Shown here piece by piece: positions 45,082 to 56,100 of a stretch of 64,000 nt of DNA (position 1 is the first letter of the stretch; each line of letters starts with the position of its first letter). The notes under the pieces were generated by a model. It was not told the origin of the DNA and ran no database searches. It saw only the letters and a program-made list of their open reading frames with translations. Source of the DNA: JANMCE01 sp963791625 (lineage in GTDB: Bacteria; Actinomycetota; Acidimicrobiia; Acidimicrobiales; Ilumatobacteraceae); NCBI GenBank assembly GCA_963791625.1, contig CAWBTA010000001.1, forward strand, positions 1 through 64,000, given 5' to 3'. A program made the translations under genes and the position numbers.

Positions 45082-45872
45082 CCACGTCACTCTCACCCCG
45101 AACCCTCGCCCCCCAGGGCCATGGCGTCGACGCGGCGCCGTCGGCGCCAGGACCGATCCCGTTCTCACGGCTCGTCCGAGTCGAATGGACCAAGGCCACC
45201 GACACCCGCGCCGCCCGCTGGCTCCTCGCGCTCGTCGCCTTGTCGACCGCAGGGATCATGCTGGCGCCGATCCTGGCCCCGAAGAGGTTCGATCAGACCT
45301 ACACGGGCTACCTCGAGGTCGCCTCCATCGGGCTGGTGATCCTGTTGCCTGTGGTGGCGATCCTGATGTTCACCGGCGAGTGGAGCCAACGCAGCGTCAT
45401 GACCACCTTCACCCAGGAACCCCGACGCATTCGAGTCCTGAACGCCAAGTTGGTGGCGTCGCTGATGTTGGGTAGCGGCGCTGCGGTCTTCGGCGGAGTG
45501 GTCACCGCAGCCGGCATCGGGCTGGCGGCGGCCTCCGGCCGGACCCTGGAGGCGAACCTGAGCTTCGGCACCATCGCCGGCTACCTGCTCTACCTGTTAC
45601 TCAACGTCCTCGGCGGCGTCGCGATCGGCGCGCTGTTGCAGAGCTCGGCGACGGCAATCGCCGCCTACTTCGCCCTCAACGCCGCTGTCGCGCTGCTCGG
45701 CTCCATATCGACACTGGTCGCTCACTGGGTCGACACGGCAACAATCTGGAACTGGGTGCTCAGGAACAGCTGGGGCGGTCACGTGCCGCAGATCTTGGTC
45801 TCGGTCCTCCTCTGGGTGCTGATCCCGCTCGCCGCCGGCGCCGTCCGGACAACACGTCGCGACATCGGCTAG
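45078..45872 (+). CDS. ABC-2-type permease partner
   Basis: 264 residues. A 35-residue cytoplasmic start with FSRLVRVEWTKATDTRAARW, then six hydrophobic segments including WLLALVALSTAGIMLAPIL, IGLVILLPVVAILMFTGEW and a final ILVSVLLWVLIPLAAGAV. EWSQRSVMTTFTQEPRRIRV after span 2 is the usual coupling helix of ABC-2 proteins. It is coupled to the ATPase gene by a 4-nt overlap. The two together form a complete half-and-half exporter. Confidence 0.88.
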   Translation: MTTSLSPRTLAPQGHGVDAAPSAPGPIPFSRLVRVEWTKATDTRAARWLLALVALSTAGIMLAPILAPKRFDQTYTGYLEVASIGLVILLPVVAILMFTGEWSQRSVMTTFTQEPRRIRVLNAKLVASLMLGSGAAVFGGVVTAAGIGLAAASGRTLEANLSFGTIAGYLLYLLLNVLGGVAIGALLQSSATAIAAYFALNAAVALLGSISTLVAHWVDTATIWNWVLRNSWGGHVPQILVSVLLWVLIPLAAGAVRTTRRDIG

Positions 45873-45926
45873 TTAGTTCGTCCCAAACCCCCACCCCCTC
45901 CAACCCGTTTACAGAAAGAAAGACTC

Positions 45927-47275
45927 ATGAATCATCACCATCGCGACCGACTCGTCGCCACCTTCCGCGCCCTCGCAGCCGTCGTTTCTGCCGGGCTCCT
46001 TGCTGCCGGGTGCGCATCGGAGCAACCATCCACTAGCTCGACGACGACTAGTCGACGAAATCGACGACCTCGACATCGACGACCTCGACATCGACGACCT
46101 CGACATCGACGACCTCGACATCGACGAGCTCGATACCGTCGCTCACCTACGCGGCGCCGGGCAGCCACGCGGTCGGCTATCGCGTCTTCACCACCACCGG
46201 CGCACAGGAGCAAACCCTGACGGTACGAGCGTGGTACCCCGCTGTTCGTACCACCGCCGAGCCCAGGCCGATCGACTACACCGCGCCCAACAAGTTCGGC
46301 GAACAAATCACGCCCGGCAAGGAAATCACCGCAGTCGGCGCAGCCCTTGCGAACGGCCGACCCGAACAGACCGGTGGGCCGTACCCGCTTGTGGTCTTCT
46401 CCCATGGCTTCTCGCTGAGCCCGATCGTTTACAGCACGCTGGTGGAGCACTACGCATCGCAGGGCTATGTCGTGCTCGCTCCCGAACACAACGAGGGCTT
46501 CGACGGATCACTCACCGGATTCTGGAGCGAGTTGATCGACAGGCCTGTCGACGTCCGTCGAACCATCGACTATGCCGAACAACTCACCAAATCCGGAGAA
46601 CCGCTGGCTGGAATGATCGACCTCGACCACGTCGCCGTTGTGGGCCACTCCTACGGCGGGTACACCGCACTCGCAGCCGCCGGCGCGCGGTTCGACTTCG
46701 CCGCCTACAAGACCCGCTGCGCGGCACTGACGTCAGATGATCCGCTCAACTTCTTCTGCGCTCCCATCCCCTACGAGTCGGACATGGCCATGCGAGCCGG
46801 ACTTGACGAGGTCCCGTCTGGTCTATGGCCGTCCTTCGGAGACCCTCGAGTCAAGGCCGCCATCTCGCTGGCCGGCGACGCGTACCCCTTCGATCAGCAA
46901 GGCCTTGCCGAACTCAAGGTTCCCATCATGGCCATGGGCGGAACGATCGACGACGGCACTCCCTACACGTGGGGCGCAAAACTCACCTACGACTCTGCGG
47001 GCAGCAAGAACAAGACACTCGTCACCTTTCCCGGCGCAGGCCACATGCTCTTCGTCGACCCGTGCGAGAACCTTCCGTGGGTCGAGAACTCCGTCTACCG
47101 CAACGCGATCTGCATCGACGCCGTCTGGGACACACGGCCTCTTGACATCGTCACGCACTACACCACCGCGTTCCTCCGCGAAACACTCAGCGCCGACCCC
47201 AAAGCCCGGGCCACCCTCGCCCGCCAGCAGCCCCACCTCGACAACGTCGAGTACAACACAACGAATCAGCTCTGA
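45927..47275 (+). CDS. Secreted alpha/beta-hydrolase lipoprotein (one frameshift)
   Basis: About 449 residues. The lipoprotein signal ends GLLAAGC, then a Ser/Thr linker made by a 15-nt repeat, then AAPGSHAVGYRVFTTTG, YTAPNKFGEQITPG and PYPLVVFSHGFSLSPIVYST (oxyanion). The nucleophile is Ser in VVGHSYGGYTAL; His is likely in FPGAGHMLF. It resembles PAF-acetylhydrolase/chlorophyllase-type hydrolases. The signal peptide and body are in different frames; the shift lies near 46052, where one more T would restore the linker. The substrate is unknown. It follows the ABC exporter by 54 nt. Confidence 0.78.
46062..46121 (+). repeat. Four tandem 15-nt repeats coding a Ser/Thr linker
   Basis: The unit CGACGACCTCGACAT occurs four times in a row, with a diverged fifth. 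In the correct frame it codes S-T-T-S-T. The repeat length is a multiple of three, so copy-number change alters linker length but not frame. Confidence 0.85.
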
Positions 47276-47430
47276 CATGCGATCAGCCACGAGAACGACG
47301 CGACGCGATCGCGACTTGTCCGCGATCGAACGTCACTGGGCCCCCGACTACCGTCAACAGAGCGCCTTGACCGCCGACAGAACCGGCGGGTTCTCCGGAC
47401 CCACCCGAGCTACCGCGGGTACGCCTCACC

Positions 47431-49761
47431 GTGACGGTGGAGGCCCTTGTCGCTGACGGCCTACCCGATGCCAGCAATTCCCACCTCCGCCTCGTGCTCA
47501 AAGGGCTACCCGAGGACACAAGGGCAGCGATCCGGGTCAATGATCAGTCACTGACCTCGCAGCGCATCAATGGTGAACTCGTGCTCGATCTGCCCGCCGG
47601 TTCGGACCTCACCGATGCCACGCTCGAGATTGTGCAACCCAACGGCACAATCACTCGGATCACGTCCGCCGACCATTTCAGCGACGGCAAGCTCACCGTG
47701 GACGCCAAGTTCGACGTCGCTCCGAATGGTGGCACCGGCTCCACCAGGGTCAGGGCGTTCGGCACCGGGTTCGTGCCCGGTTCCCCGATCGAAATCAGTC
47801 TCCACTCGGACCCGATTCGACTCGCCACGATCAAGGCTGGGCCGGACGGCTCGTTCGACGAGAACGTCACGTTACCGTCAGCCGTCGAACCCGGCGAGCA
47901 CCGTGTGCTGCTCACAGGAAAGTCGGCGGACGGGCCGATCAGCGGCTCCTGGCACTTCGCGGTCAACCAGCACGGAGCTGTCGAACGCGTGGGAGATCCC
48001 CCGGTCGAGGCCGCAGTTGCCGGAGCGGGTCTACAAGCCGGCGCAATCGAGGCAGCCGCGCTCGCGGGTGTTACGGAAGTAGGGGCGCCAGACGTGGCCA
48101 CCACGCCAAGCACTCAGCAAAACGCCGCGGGAGCATCAGCGCCAATCGACGGCGACACCGGACTCGCAATCTTCACGCCGGCTGACAAACCAAAAGAGGC
48201 GGTCAAGACCGCGGTCGAGACATTCGCCCTGCTCAGCCTCCTTGGTTCAGGAGGCAGCCTGCTCGCTGCCGGTTTCGCGGCAATGCCCATGGGTGCTCCC
48301 GCGGGTGGTGGTAACAGCGCTGGCGGATCGTCCGACAGTGCTGGCGGTGCGGGCAACAAGGGCAAGCGGGGCAAGGGCAAGGTCACCGCGGGGAAAGCCT
48401 CGAAGCTCGGTGCCGGTGCCGATGGGACCGCGTGGGGCGACCGATCACGCACCTGGCGCTGGCCACTCACGACGCTCGTCGATCGGCTCGGCGTCCGCGC
48501 GCCCAAATGGTTGTACCCCGTCTCACCGCTCGCGGCCCGTGTGGTGGCGGATGGTTCGACACTACGGGCGATCGCTGGGTCGGGCTCCCTGGTCGCTCCG
48601 GTAGTGGGTGCGCTGCTCGGCGTTGTGGCAGCCGCCAACAGCGGTGGCCATGCCGTCGCTCCGACGGTTGGTATCGTGATCGCAATCGCCCTGCTCGGCA
48701 TCGTTGACGCCTTCAGTGGATTCGTGGCAACAGTGGTATTCGCACTCGCGGTTACGGCAGCGGGCGGGTTGCACTCAGCAGATTCGGTACGATCATTGCT
48801 GGGTCTCGGCTCGATCTGGATGGCGGCACCGCTGATCGCTGGCGGGGCGCGATCCTTCCGCCGTCATCCCGCCACGAACGCTATCGAACGGTGGCAAGCC
48901 ATCGGCGAGGTCGTGATGGGGTCGCTTCTGTCTACGTGGTCGATCCATGCCGTGGTCTCGTCGCTGCCCGCGCTGAGCGGGCTTGACATGCCTATCGCTC
49001 GTCGCGCCGACTTGGTGGCCAGTGTTGTACTCGTTGGCCTGGTCTGTCGTTACTCGATCGAGCGCGGCGCTATGCGTCTGTTTCCTGAGCGACTAGCGCT
49101 TGTGACGTTCGAGCCAAAGGGGTGGCCGAGCAAGCGTCAGCAGTTGATCTCGGCCCTGGTAAAAGGCGCGTTGTTCGTGTTCGTCATCTTGCCGTATGTC
49201 GGTCTGCGTTGGCAGTTGTGGGCGATCGCCACACTCACGATGGGCCCATCGCTGTTCGGCGTCTTCAAGCACGGGTTCCCCAACTCGGCGAGGCTGCATC
49301 GCGTCATGCCTCGAGGTGTGCCCAACACGCTGCTGATGATGACGGTTGGAGCCGCGATCGCATCCGCTCTTGCGGCACGGATTGCCGACCCCACTCGCTT
49401 GCTGGTGACCTCAGTCGTCGTTCTTGCACTCCCCGGCTTCGCACTTTCGATCCTCGGTCTGTTTGGGCGCGATGGCGCGAGCCCGCAGGGCGGTTGGGCC
49501 ACGCAGGTCGTCGGCGCATGGGTTGCCTTCGTTGCCATACTCAAGATTCGCGGGATCCTCGGAGCCTCACCGTGGCTCCCGATCGTGCTGGTCGCGCCGA
49601 CGGCGGCCTGGTGGTTCGTATCGACGCACCGCAACGCACGTGCCACAGAATTGGCAAATCCGAAGGTCGCCTCGGAGGCAAACGAGATGGTGGTCGATGC
49701 GGCGGACGCGGCGTTCCACCGCAAGACCGAGTCGACATCTACCGGAACGCGCTCCGACTGA
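47431..49761 (+). CDS. Large multi-span membrane protein with N-terminal beta domain
   Basis: I do not recognise the family. About 776 residues. Residues 1-190 look like one or two beta-sandwich domains (LRLVLKGLPEDTRAAIRVND, FGTGFVPGSPIEISLHSD). A Gly/Ala/Ser/Lys-rich linker around 280-330 (GNKGKRGKGK) is followed by 10 or so hydrophobic segments from about 370 to 735 and a short hydrophilic tail. No signal peptide precedes the beta domain. The frame is open back to 47371 but has no ATG, so the 5' end is probably damaged or misread. The extracellular-looking domain suggests a cell-surface role. Confidence 0.6.
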   Translation: MTVEALVADGLPDASNSHLRLVLKGLPEDTRAAIRVNDQSLTSQRINGELVLDLPAGSDLTDATLEIVQPNGTITRITSADHFSDGKLTVDAKFDVAPNGGTGSTRVRAFGTGFVPGSPIEISLHSDPIRLATIKAGPDGSFDENVTLPSAVEPGEHRVLLTGKSADGPISGSWHFAVNQHGAVERVGDPPVEAAVAGAGLQAGAIEAAALAGVTEVGAPDVATTPSTQQNAAGASAPIDGDTGLAIFTPADKPKEAVKTAVETFALLSLLGSGGSLLAAGFAAMPMGAPAGGGNSAGGSSDSAGGAGNKGKRGKGKVTAGKASKLGAGADGTAWGDRSRTWRWPLTTLVDRLGVRAPKWLYPVSPLAARVVADGSTLRAIAGSGSLVAPVVGALLGVVAAANSGGHAVAPTVGIVIAIALLGIVDAFSGFVATVVFALAVTAAGGLHSADSVRSLLGLGSIWMAAPLIAGGARSFRRHPATNAIERWQAIGEVVMGSLLSTWSIHAVVSSLPALSGLDMPIARRADLVASVVLVGLVCRYSIERGAMRLFPERLALVTFEPKGWPSKRQQLISALVKGALFVFVILPYVGLRWQLWAIATLTMGPSLFGVFKHGFPNSARLHRVMPRGVPNTLLMMTVGAAIASALAARIADPTRLLVTSVVVLALPGFALSILGLFGRDGASPQGGWATQVVGAWVAFVAILKIRGILGASPWLPIVLVAPTAAWWFVSTHRNARATELANPKVASEANEMVVDAADAAFHRKTESTSTGTRSD

Positions 49762-49816
49762 TCGGCGCTCATGACGGTGTCGTTGCGATGGGTGCCCGAT
49801 GTCGGACTCGCGACAG

Positions 49817-50632
49817 TCATCGTCGCTTCGACTGGTGCAGCCATGCAAGACCCGATGATGTGGCGCCGGGCTGGGGGCCGAGGCGGGGTCGGTATTCGCA
49901 ACCGAGCCAGCCGTCCCAGCCGCAGTCGGCCGTTACGTCGTCGATCAGGTCGAACAGATACTTGTAGTTGAGTTCGCCGGTGTCTGGCTCGTATCGCTCC
50001 GGCACTCCAGCGATCTGGATGTGCCCGACACGGCCGGTCGGCAAGTACTGGCGAATCTTCATGGCCACGTCGCCCTCGACGATTTGCAGGTGGTACAGGT
50101 CCATCTGAACCTTCAGATTGTGCTTGCCAAGCTCTTGGAGGATCGCGTGTGCAACGTCTTGACGGTTCAGGTAGAAGCCCGGCATGTCGCGGGTGTTGAT
50201 CGGTTCGATCAGCACGTCGCGGCCGTCCTGCGCAGCCTTCTCGGCGGCCCAGGCCAGGTTGGAGAGGTAGGTCTCGCGGGCGTACCCGGGATCGGCGTGA
50301 GGCGGTGCGATCCCGGCCATCACGTGCACACGTGGGCATCCGAGCACGGACGCGTAGTTGAGGGCCTGCTCGAACCCGGCACGGAACTCGTCCCTGCGTT
50401 CGGGTAGACAGGCGAGGCCTCGTTCGCCCGCGGCCCAGTGGCCAGCTGGTGCGTTGAAGAGCACCTGTTCGAGCTCGTTTGCCTGCAACAAATCGGCGAG
50501 TTGCGTGGCAGGGTAGTCGTAGGGGAAGAGGTATTCGACGGCCGTGAAACCGTCGGCCGCGGCGGCGGCGAAACGGTCAAGAAACGCGACCTCGTTGTAC
50601 AACATGGTCAGGTTGGCAGCGAAGCGTGGCAA
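49817..50632 (-). CDS. hyi: Hydroxypyruvate isomerase-like TIM-barrel protein
   Basis: 271 residues, the size of Hyi/OtnI. Features: MPRFAANLTMLYNEVAFLDR at the start, EYLFPYDYPA, VLIEPINTRDMPGFYLN with a metal/catalytic Glu, QMDLYHLQIVEGD, HIQIAGVPERYEPDTGELNY and GWLGCEYRP with the second Glu. The enzyme interconverts hydroxypyruvate and tartronate semialdehyde, or a related 3-keto acid. It stands alone between the large membrane protein and the LDTR surface protein. Confidence 0.88.
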   Translation of the reverse strand: MPRFAANLTMLYNEVAFLDRFAAAAADGFTAVEYLFPYDYPATQLADLLQANELEQVLFNAPAGHWAAGERGLACLPERRDEFRAGFEQALNYASVLGCPRVHVMAGIAPPHADPGYARETYLSNLAWAAEKAAQDGRDVLIEPINTRDMPGFYLNRQDVAHAILQELGKHNLKVQMDLYHLQIVEGDVAMKIRQYLPTGRVGHIQIAGVPERYEPDTGELNYKYLFDLIDDVTADCGWDGWLGCEYRPRLGPQPGATSSGLAWLHQSKRR

Positions 50633-50933
50633 TGTTGACTCCTGGAATGGGACGGTGTGTCGTGCGGTGACTCAGGCTGTGGGTGCCGGAAACGATTCTG
50701 TGGTGCGACTACGACGGATCCTCTGAGGCGCTTCGAGCGGCGTACCCACAGAGCGACCCATGTGATGGATCCGCTACTTCGACTCCCTCGGAGAATAAGC
50801 GACCACGCAGTCGCTCTCTCAGTACTCGTACGACTGGCTCGAGCATGATCCGAGTTGCGGCGCACGAGCAGAGTTGTCGGAGGCTGGAATCGACGGATAC
50901 CTTCGGACCGGCGGAATGCAGAAGAGATCGAAC
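50633..50933. other. Gene-free spacer
   Basis: About 300 nt upstream of the isomerase and downstream of the surface-protein gene, both on the minus strand. I see no coding sequence, tRNA or clear terminator. The isomerase promoter should lie here. Confidence 0.4.
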
Positions 50934-53116
50934 CTACGCCGTAAACCAGCCGGCCAGATCAGCTACGAGATGGGTCCCCGACTTCGTGTAGAGGTCCACC
51001 GCCCGACCGTTCGTGCGGGCAATGGTCAGGTTCGCAATCGTTTGGCCGGTTCGCTCAAGGTTCAGCGTGGAGGCGATTGGGAGCGGCAAGCCAGCAGGAA
51101 AGGCCGTCACAAATCCACTGGCAGTGGCCCCAGTAGCAGTCAGGTTCAAGACGACCGCAGAACTCGATCGGGGCGGCACGACTGCGGTGCCGGCCACGAA
51201 CAACCGAGCGCTCGTGTTCGGCGCGACGGGCCCCGGCTCAAGCCGAGTATCCAGGAGTCGCTGCGGCCGGACCGGGACAAAGAGTCCCGAGGCAGCCGGT
51301 GCCGCGGACGGGTCAGTAAACCAACCCACGACGTCGGCGATCAGGTCGGACCCCGGGCCGTTGAACAGACTGATCCGCCCTCCCGCGCCGAGCCTGACGA
51401 TAGCCAAGTTCGCCCGCGTGGAGCCGGTGCCATCCAGGTTGAGATTCGACACAATCGGTGTCGGCCCTCCGGTCGGCCAGGCGGTGATGAAGCCACCGGC
51501 GAGGGAGTTGGTTGCGGTGAGATTCACGACCACAGCGGAGACTCCGCTCGCCGGAATCCCACCGACTCCGGTGATGTTGACGTCGATTGATTGCCCTGCG
51601 GCCACCCGCCCGAGGTGACCGTTTCCGTCCCGCGTATCGAGCAGACGCAACGGAGTTGGCGCCGCTACGAATCGTCCATTCGTTGCTGATGTCGCTGGCA
51701 CAAAGTAGCCAGCGACATCAGCGATGAGGTCGGCAGCTGCAAAGGTGTACATCGACACGCGGCCACCTATGCCCAGCTTCACGATCACCAAGTTGGGTGC
51801 GGCCTGACCCACGCGTTCGTAGTTGAGGTTCGATGAGTTTGGTTGACTCTGACCTGTCGGCCAGACCGTGACAAACCCCCCACCGCCTACGTTGGCCGCC
51901 GTCACATTGAGGACAACTGCGGTCGCTCCGACCGGAAGGACTCCTCCGTGACCAGCGACGACAACGTCGATCACTCCACCGGCAGCTACCTTTCCGGCCG
52001 GGGCACCTAGCCCATCTCGCGTATCCAGTATTCGCGCGGGAGCAACCGGTTCGAAGCGACTCGTTTCCACCACCGCTGGCTCTGCCTGGCTTCCCGCGAC
52101 AGTGTCGATAGCAAGAAGCTCGGCCTGCGATTTGGCGTTGTCGTAGGTGTAGACAAGCAGGCCGCCAGTGGTTTGCCCAGACCTCCCATCCGGGACACGA
52201 CGCCGCCCGAGGCCGAGTATCGGGTGATGACGTTGCTGTCGTCCGAAGCGACGGCGGTGGAACCATCGGGGTACACGGCCCAAGAACATCCCTGTGATGA
52301 CGGCGGGGTCGATATCGCCACCACGCCACCCGAGCCAAACGAGGTATCGATATCGCCGGCCGACGTGACCGCCACCATGGCGCAGCCACCTGCAACGACA
52401 CCGGTCGGTGACACCGGGGCGAATCGGCGAACAAGGAGCAGGATCCGGCCGTCCGCCAGAAGCTTGCCCTGGTCGACGGCATAGGCATCGGGCAATACCG
52501 AGAGCAGGTCCGGACCCCAGGCGCTATCGGTCGTTGATTGGCCTCGTGATGTCAGCGAGATGTAGGCACCGCGCAACGGAGCGGTACCCGCATTGCGCAT
52601 CGGAAGAGATGTCCAGCCGACGGCATCGCCTTCAGGGCGAACAATGATCGTGCGCATGAACTCATTCGTTGCCGACCTGATGTAGCCACCGCTGCCGAAG
52701 CCGGTGTCGAGCGAGCCGTCCTCGTTCAGCTGGTACCAGACTTGAGAGCCGCCGAGGCTCCCATTGACCAACAACCGCCCGCGAGAGGTTTCGACAAAGG
52801 CCCCCGCGTCGGGCAGGAACGGCATGCCCGGTTGCTGGCTGGAGCTGCCTGACACGTAGCCGCCGCGCCCGAACGACGTGTCGATGTCACCATTCGGCAG
52901 CAGCCGTTCAAGTTGGGACGCTGGCGGTACGTCCATGACAAGTCGGCCGTCGGCGAGGGGCACCATCCGGAAGCTTGCTGTGGTCACCAACCGCCCACCG
53001 ACGCCGAACGAGGGATCAAGGGCACCGTCGAGAGCGGAGGCAGGGACCGCAGCCACAAACGGCAGCATCGTCAACGCCGCGATCAGGGCAACGCGGAACC
53101 TCGGAACCTTATGCAT
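50934..53116 (-). CDS. Secreted beta-propeller protein with three LDTR domains (one frameshift)
   Basis: About 727 residues. A signal peptide (VALIAALTMLPFVAAVPASA) is followed by delta-60-type propeller repeats: LDPSFGVGGRL, IDTSFGRGGYVSG, LDTGFGSGGYI and IDTSFGSGGVVAI. After a frame change near 52175 come three copies of a 120-residue domain: FEPVAPARILDTRDG, PTPLRLLDTRDG and VRPQRLLDTRLE, each ending in a DLIADVAGYF-like strand. The last ends HLVADLAGWFTA. The same domain closes the broken gene at 188-1426. ATG 53116 is chosen because it starts the signal peptide. Probably a secreted or wall-associated structural protein. Confidence 0.82.
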
Positions 53117-53181
53117 CCGGGCAGGGTAGTGCTCCCTGCTCTGCACCGGGTCCGAACCCGCCAGACGGCACCTGGTGCCAG

Positions 53182-56100
53182 TCACCGGGGAATGCGTGTG
53201 GTCTCGACCCCGAACAGTGTCGCCGTCACGCGACCGTCAGGCGACGTCACCTCGATATCGCAGACGACCGCGTAGTTGGTGGCTCGCACGCCGCTGACGC
53301 GAATAGTGTGCTGCTCACCGGTGGGCGGGGCGAACCAGCGCACCTGCGAAATGGCCGTTGGCAGTGACGGTGCATCGAGCAGATGCTCCGTCCACAACAG
53401 TGCCGCTTGAAGCGCTCCGTCGAGAAGCGCCGGGTCGGTTACCCATGGTTCGGCGGGCCAGTCGTGGCGCAGCACGCCCTTGGCGCTCGCCGTGAGCCCT
53501 GCAGAGGACACGGATTCGATGGCATCGATCACCTGGAACGAAGGCCCGTGGAACAGCACGCCGCCGTAGACGTCACTCAGGATCGAGGGGTTCGGTTGCG
53601 CCGTTTCAGCCAGACGCGATCCGGCCATTGGCCGCTCCGCGGTAAGTCGGCCGCGGGCGCGATATCGAAGCAGCCCGGTTGCTGCGTCGGTGAGCTCGAG
53701 CTCAACGTCGGTGTCGCCCGAAACGGTGCCGAGGTCGGTGACCGTCACGACAACATCGAGCCCGGCACCGTCGGCGAACCCATCGATGACGAGACCCTTC
53801 AGCACTCGTAGATCGGACAGTTCAGCAATGTGCAGGTCGGGGCGGTGGGCGGCCGCCGCCCGAGCGAACCATTCCATCGCGTAGACGACGGGCACGACGG
53901 GCACGCCGCCGACGGAGTGGTCAACGAGATGTGGGTGCGTACTGTTATCGACCCGGAACGTCATCTGTGACGAGCCAAGCGCTGGCAGCTCAGGCGTGTT
54001 GGGCACAATGCGCATACCCATGTTCACGACCTCGTAGATACGCAATCCGTCACACCAGAGCGAGCCGGTGCCGATTGCGTACGGCCCGCGCTCGTCCACA
54101 CCGGCGGCGGTTATCTCCATCACCGTGGTAATCGTCTTGTTGGCTGGCGTCACCTGCCCACGGTAGGTCCAGCTCGTTGGGGTGCCGAGCATGATCGGTT
54201 CGAAATGACCACCGTTCACACCGCGGCCCAGGTCGGTATCGAGCAGGTAGAATTGCAACAACTGCAGCAGTGCCTCCACGCCGAGCGAACCGGGCTGCAC
54301 CGGGTCTTGGAAGAAGTGAGCCTTGAAGAACCACTCGGACACGTCGACGTGTTTCTCGCCGCGCACGATGCCGAGCCCGGCCGCCCCATCGCCGACGAGG
54401 TGGGTAGCGCGGTCCAGCATCAACAGCGTGGGTTCGGCGAGTCGCGGACTACCGGCGCAGAATCGTTCGGGCCGTTCGGTGAGGTCGACAAGCGGCCCGC
54501 CTGGGCGAGTGAGCGTGTCGCGTTGGTCGTCGGTGATGGCGAGCCCCACCTGGTTCACGAATGCCTCGGGCGGAAAGAACCCGAACACGGTTGTCATCGT
54601 GAATACCTCGCGATCGCCGAGCGAGCACACGACATCGAAACCCTCAATGATCATCCCGCCGGCGCGCGACAACTTCGTGAGCCTCACCCTCGTTCGCAAC
54701 GTGCCGGAAGTACGCGTGAGTTCGCTCGTGAGCGTGCCGGTGCCGTCGAGGTTGCGGAACAGTACGTCGCGGTCGAACTGTGTGGCTGACCCGACGGCCG
54801 ACGCCACCCAGCCGCACGGCTGTAACGCGGCTTCGAGCAGCACCGCGAACGGCATGGTCTCAGCACCGTTCGCGTCGAAGTACCAAGCGTCGTCTGGGAT
54901 GTCGTACTCGCACGTCATCTCCATGCCGGCTTTGCACTCGTTCAGGTCGCCGTTGATACGGGTCACCCGGCTGATGAAGTGGTACGGCTCGCCGGGTAGC
55001 CGTGGCGATCGCCGCGTGCCGTCGAACACCTGATACATCGATCCGAACGCGTCCGATGGTCGACCCCAAGCCGTCGAGATCATCGCCTTCCAATCGAAGG
55101 CGAATCCGCGCCCATCGGTCGCTACCTCGACGGGCTCGTTGCTTGTTCGCTGCACAAGCGCAGGCATTGAGGTGAGCGGCCAGTCGGGAACGAGTTCCAC
55201 CCCGATGCGATGTGCGTGGAACGCGGCCCGCCCGTCAACGAAACCAATGACGTCGGCAATGACCGTCGGGTGCGGCCCGTCCCACACCTCTTCCACATGT
55301 AGCTCGTACGCGACGCGTTGTGTACGCGGGTTGATCTCGCCGCGGCACTTCAGCTCGATCGGCAGCTCGGGCAGCGGTTGGAAGCGCCACCCGTCGCGGC
55401 GCGTCGTGTGCCCGAGCGCGGCCAGGTAGAACGACAGCGCCTCGATGCATGCCTCGACCATGAAGTTGCCCGGCATGCATGGGTCGTTCTTGAAGTGACC
55501 CTTGAAGAACCAGGCATCATCGGCAACCGCCCACTCGGCAGCGCAAGAAGCCGCGACCCCACGGCCCGCCCGATGGGTCGAACGCAGTGACTTCGTCGAA
55601 GAACAACTGCGCGCCGCTCTGGATCTTTGGCGTGCGCGTGTGCGTTTCGGTCCACTCGAACCCGGGGCCGAAGCAATCAAGAACGCGGCCTTCGCTAAAG
55701 GCGACCACGTCGCGGTTGCAGAACACCGTCTTCGTGCCCACGATCGCCGGCGGGTCGACGCGTGCACCGCTCTGGAGAGCGCCGCGACCGATCTCGGGCG
55801 TCCACAAGATGCCAAGCGCGTCGTCGAGTTCCTGTCGGCTGAAGAAGCCGGCCTGTGCGTCGCGAACGGTGAGCCGGGGCACACCCTTGACGGCGCAGTC
55901 GTATTCGAAGAAGAACAGCCGAACGTCCCCGTGCTGCGCGTGGCCGGTGATCCGGATCTCGTATCGCAACGTGTCGCCGGCCGATGGCAGGTCGCCGTGA
56001 TAGGTCAAGGTGCAGCCGAGTAGCCGATACACGCGCTCGCCCTTGTTGAGCAGGTCGATACCCATGTAGCTGATGAGCATGAGGTCGGCCTGCCCCGACT

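Noticed and set aside
46062..46121. CRISPR-like array
   Set aside because: Units are 15 nt with no spacers and lie inside a Ser/Thr linker coding region.
55517..55884. Programmed ribosomal frameshifting in pfaC
   Set aside because: No slippery heptamer or downstream structure was evident, and similar breaks occur in many unrelated genes of the window.
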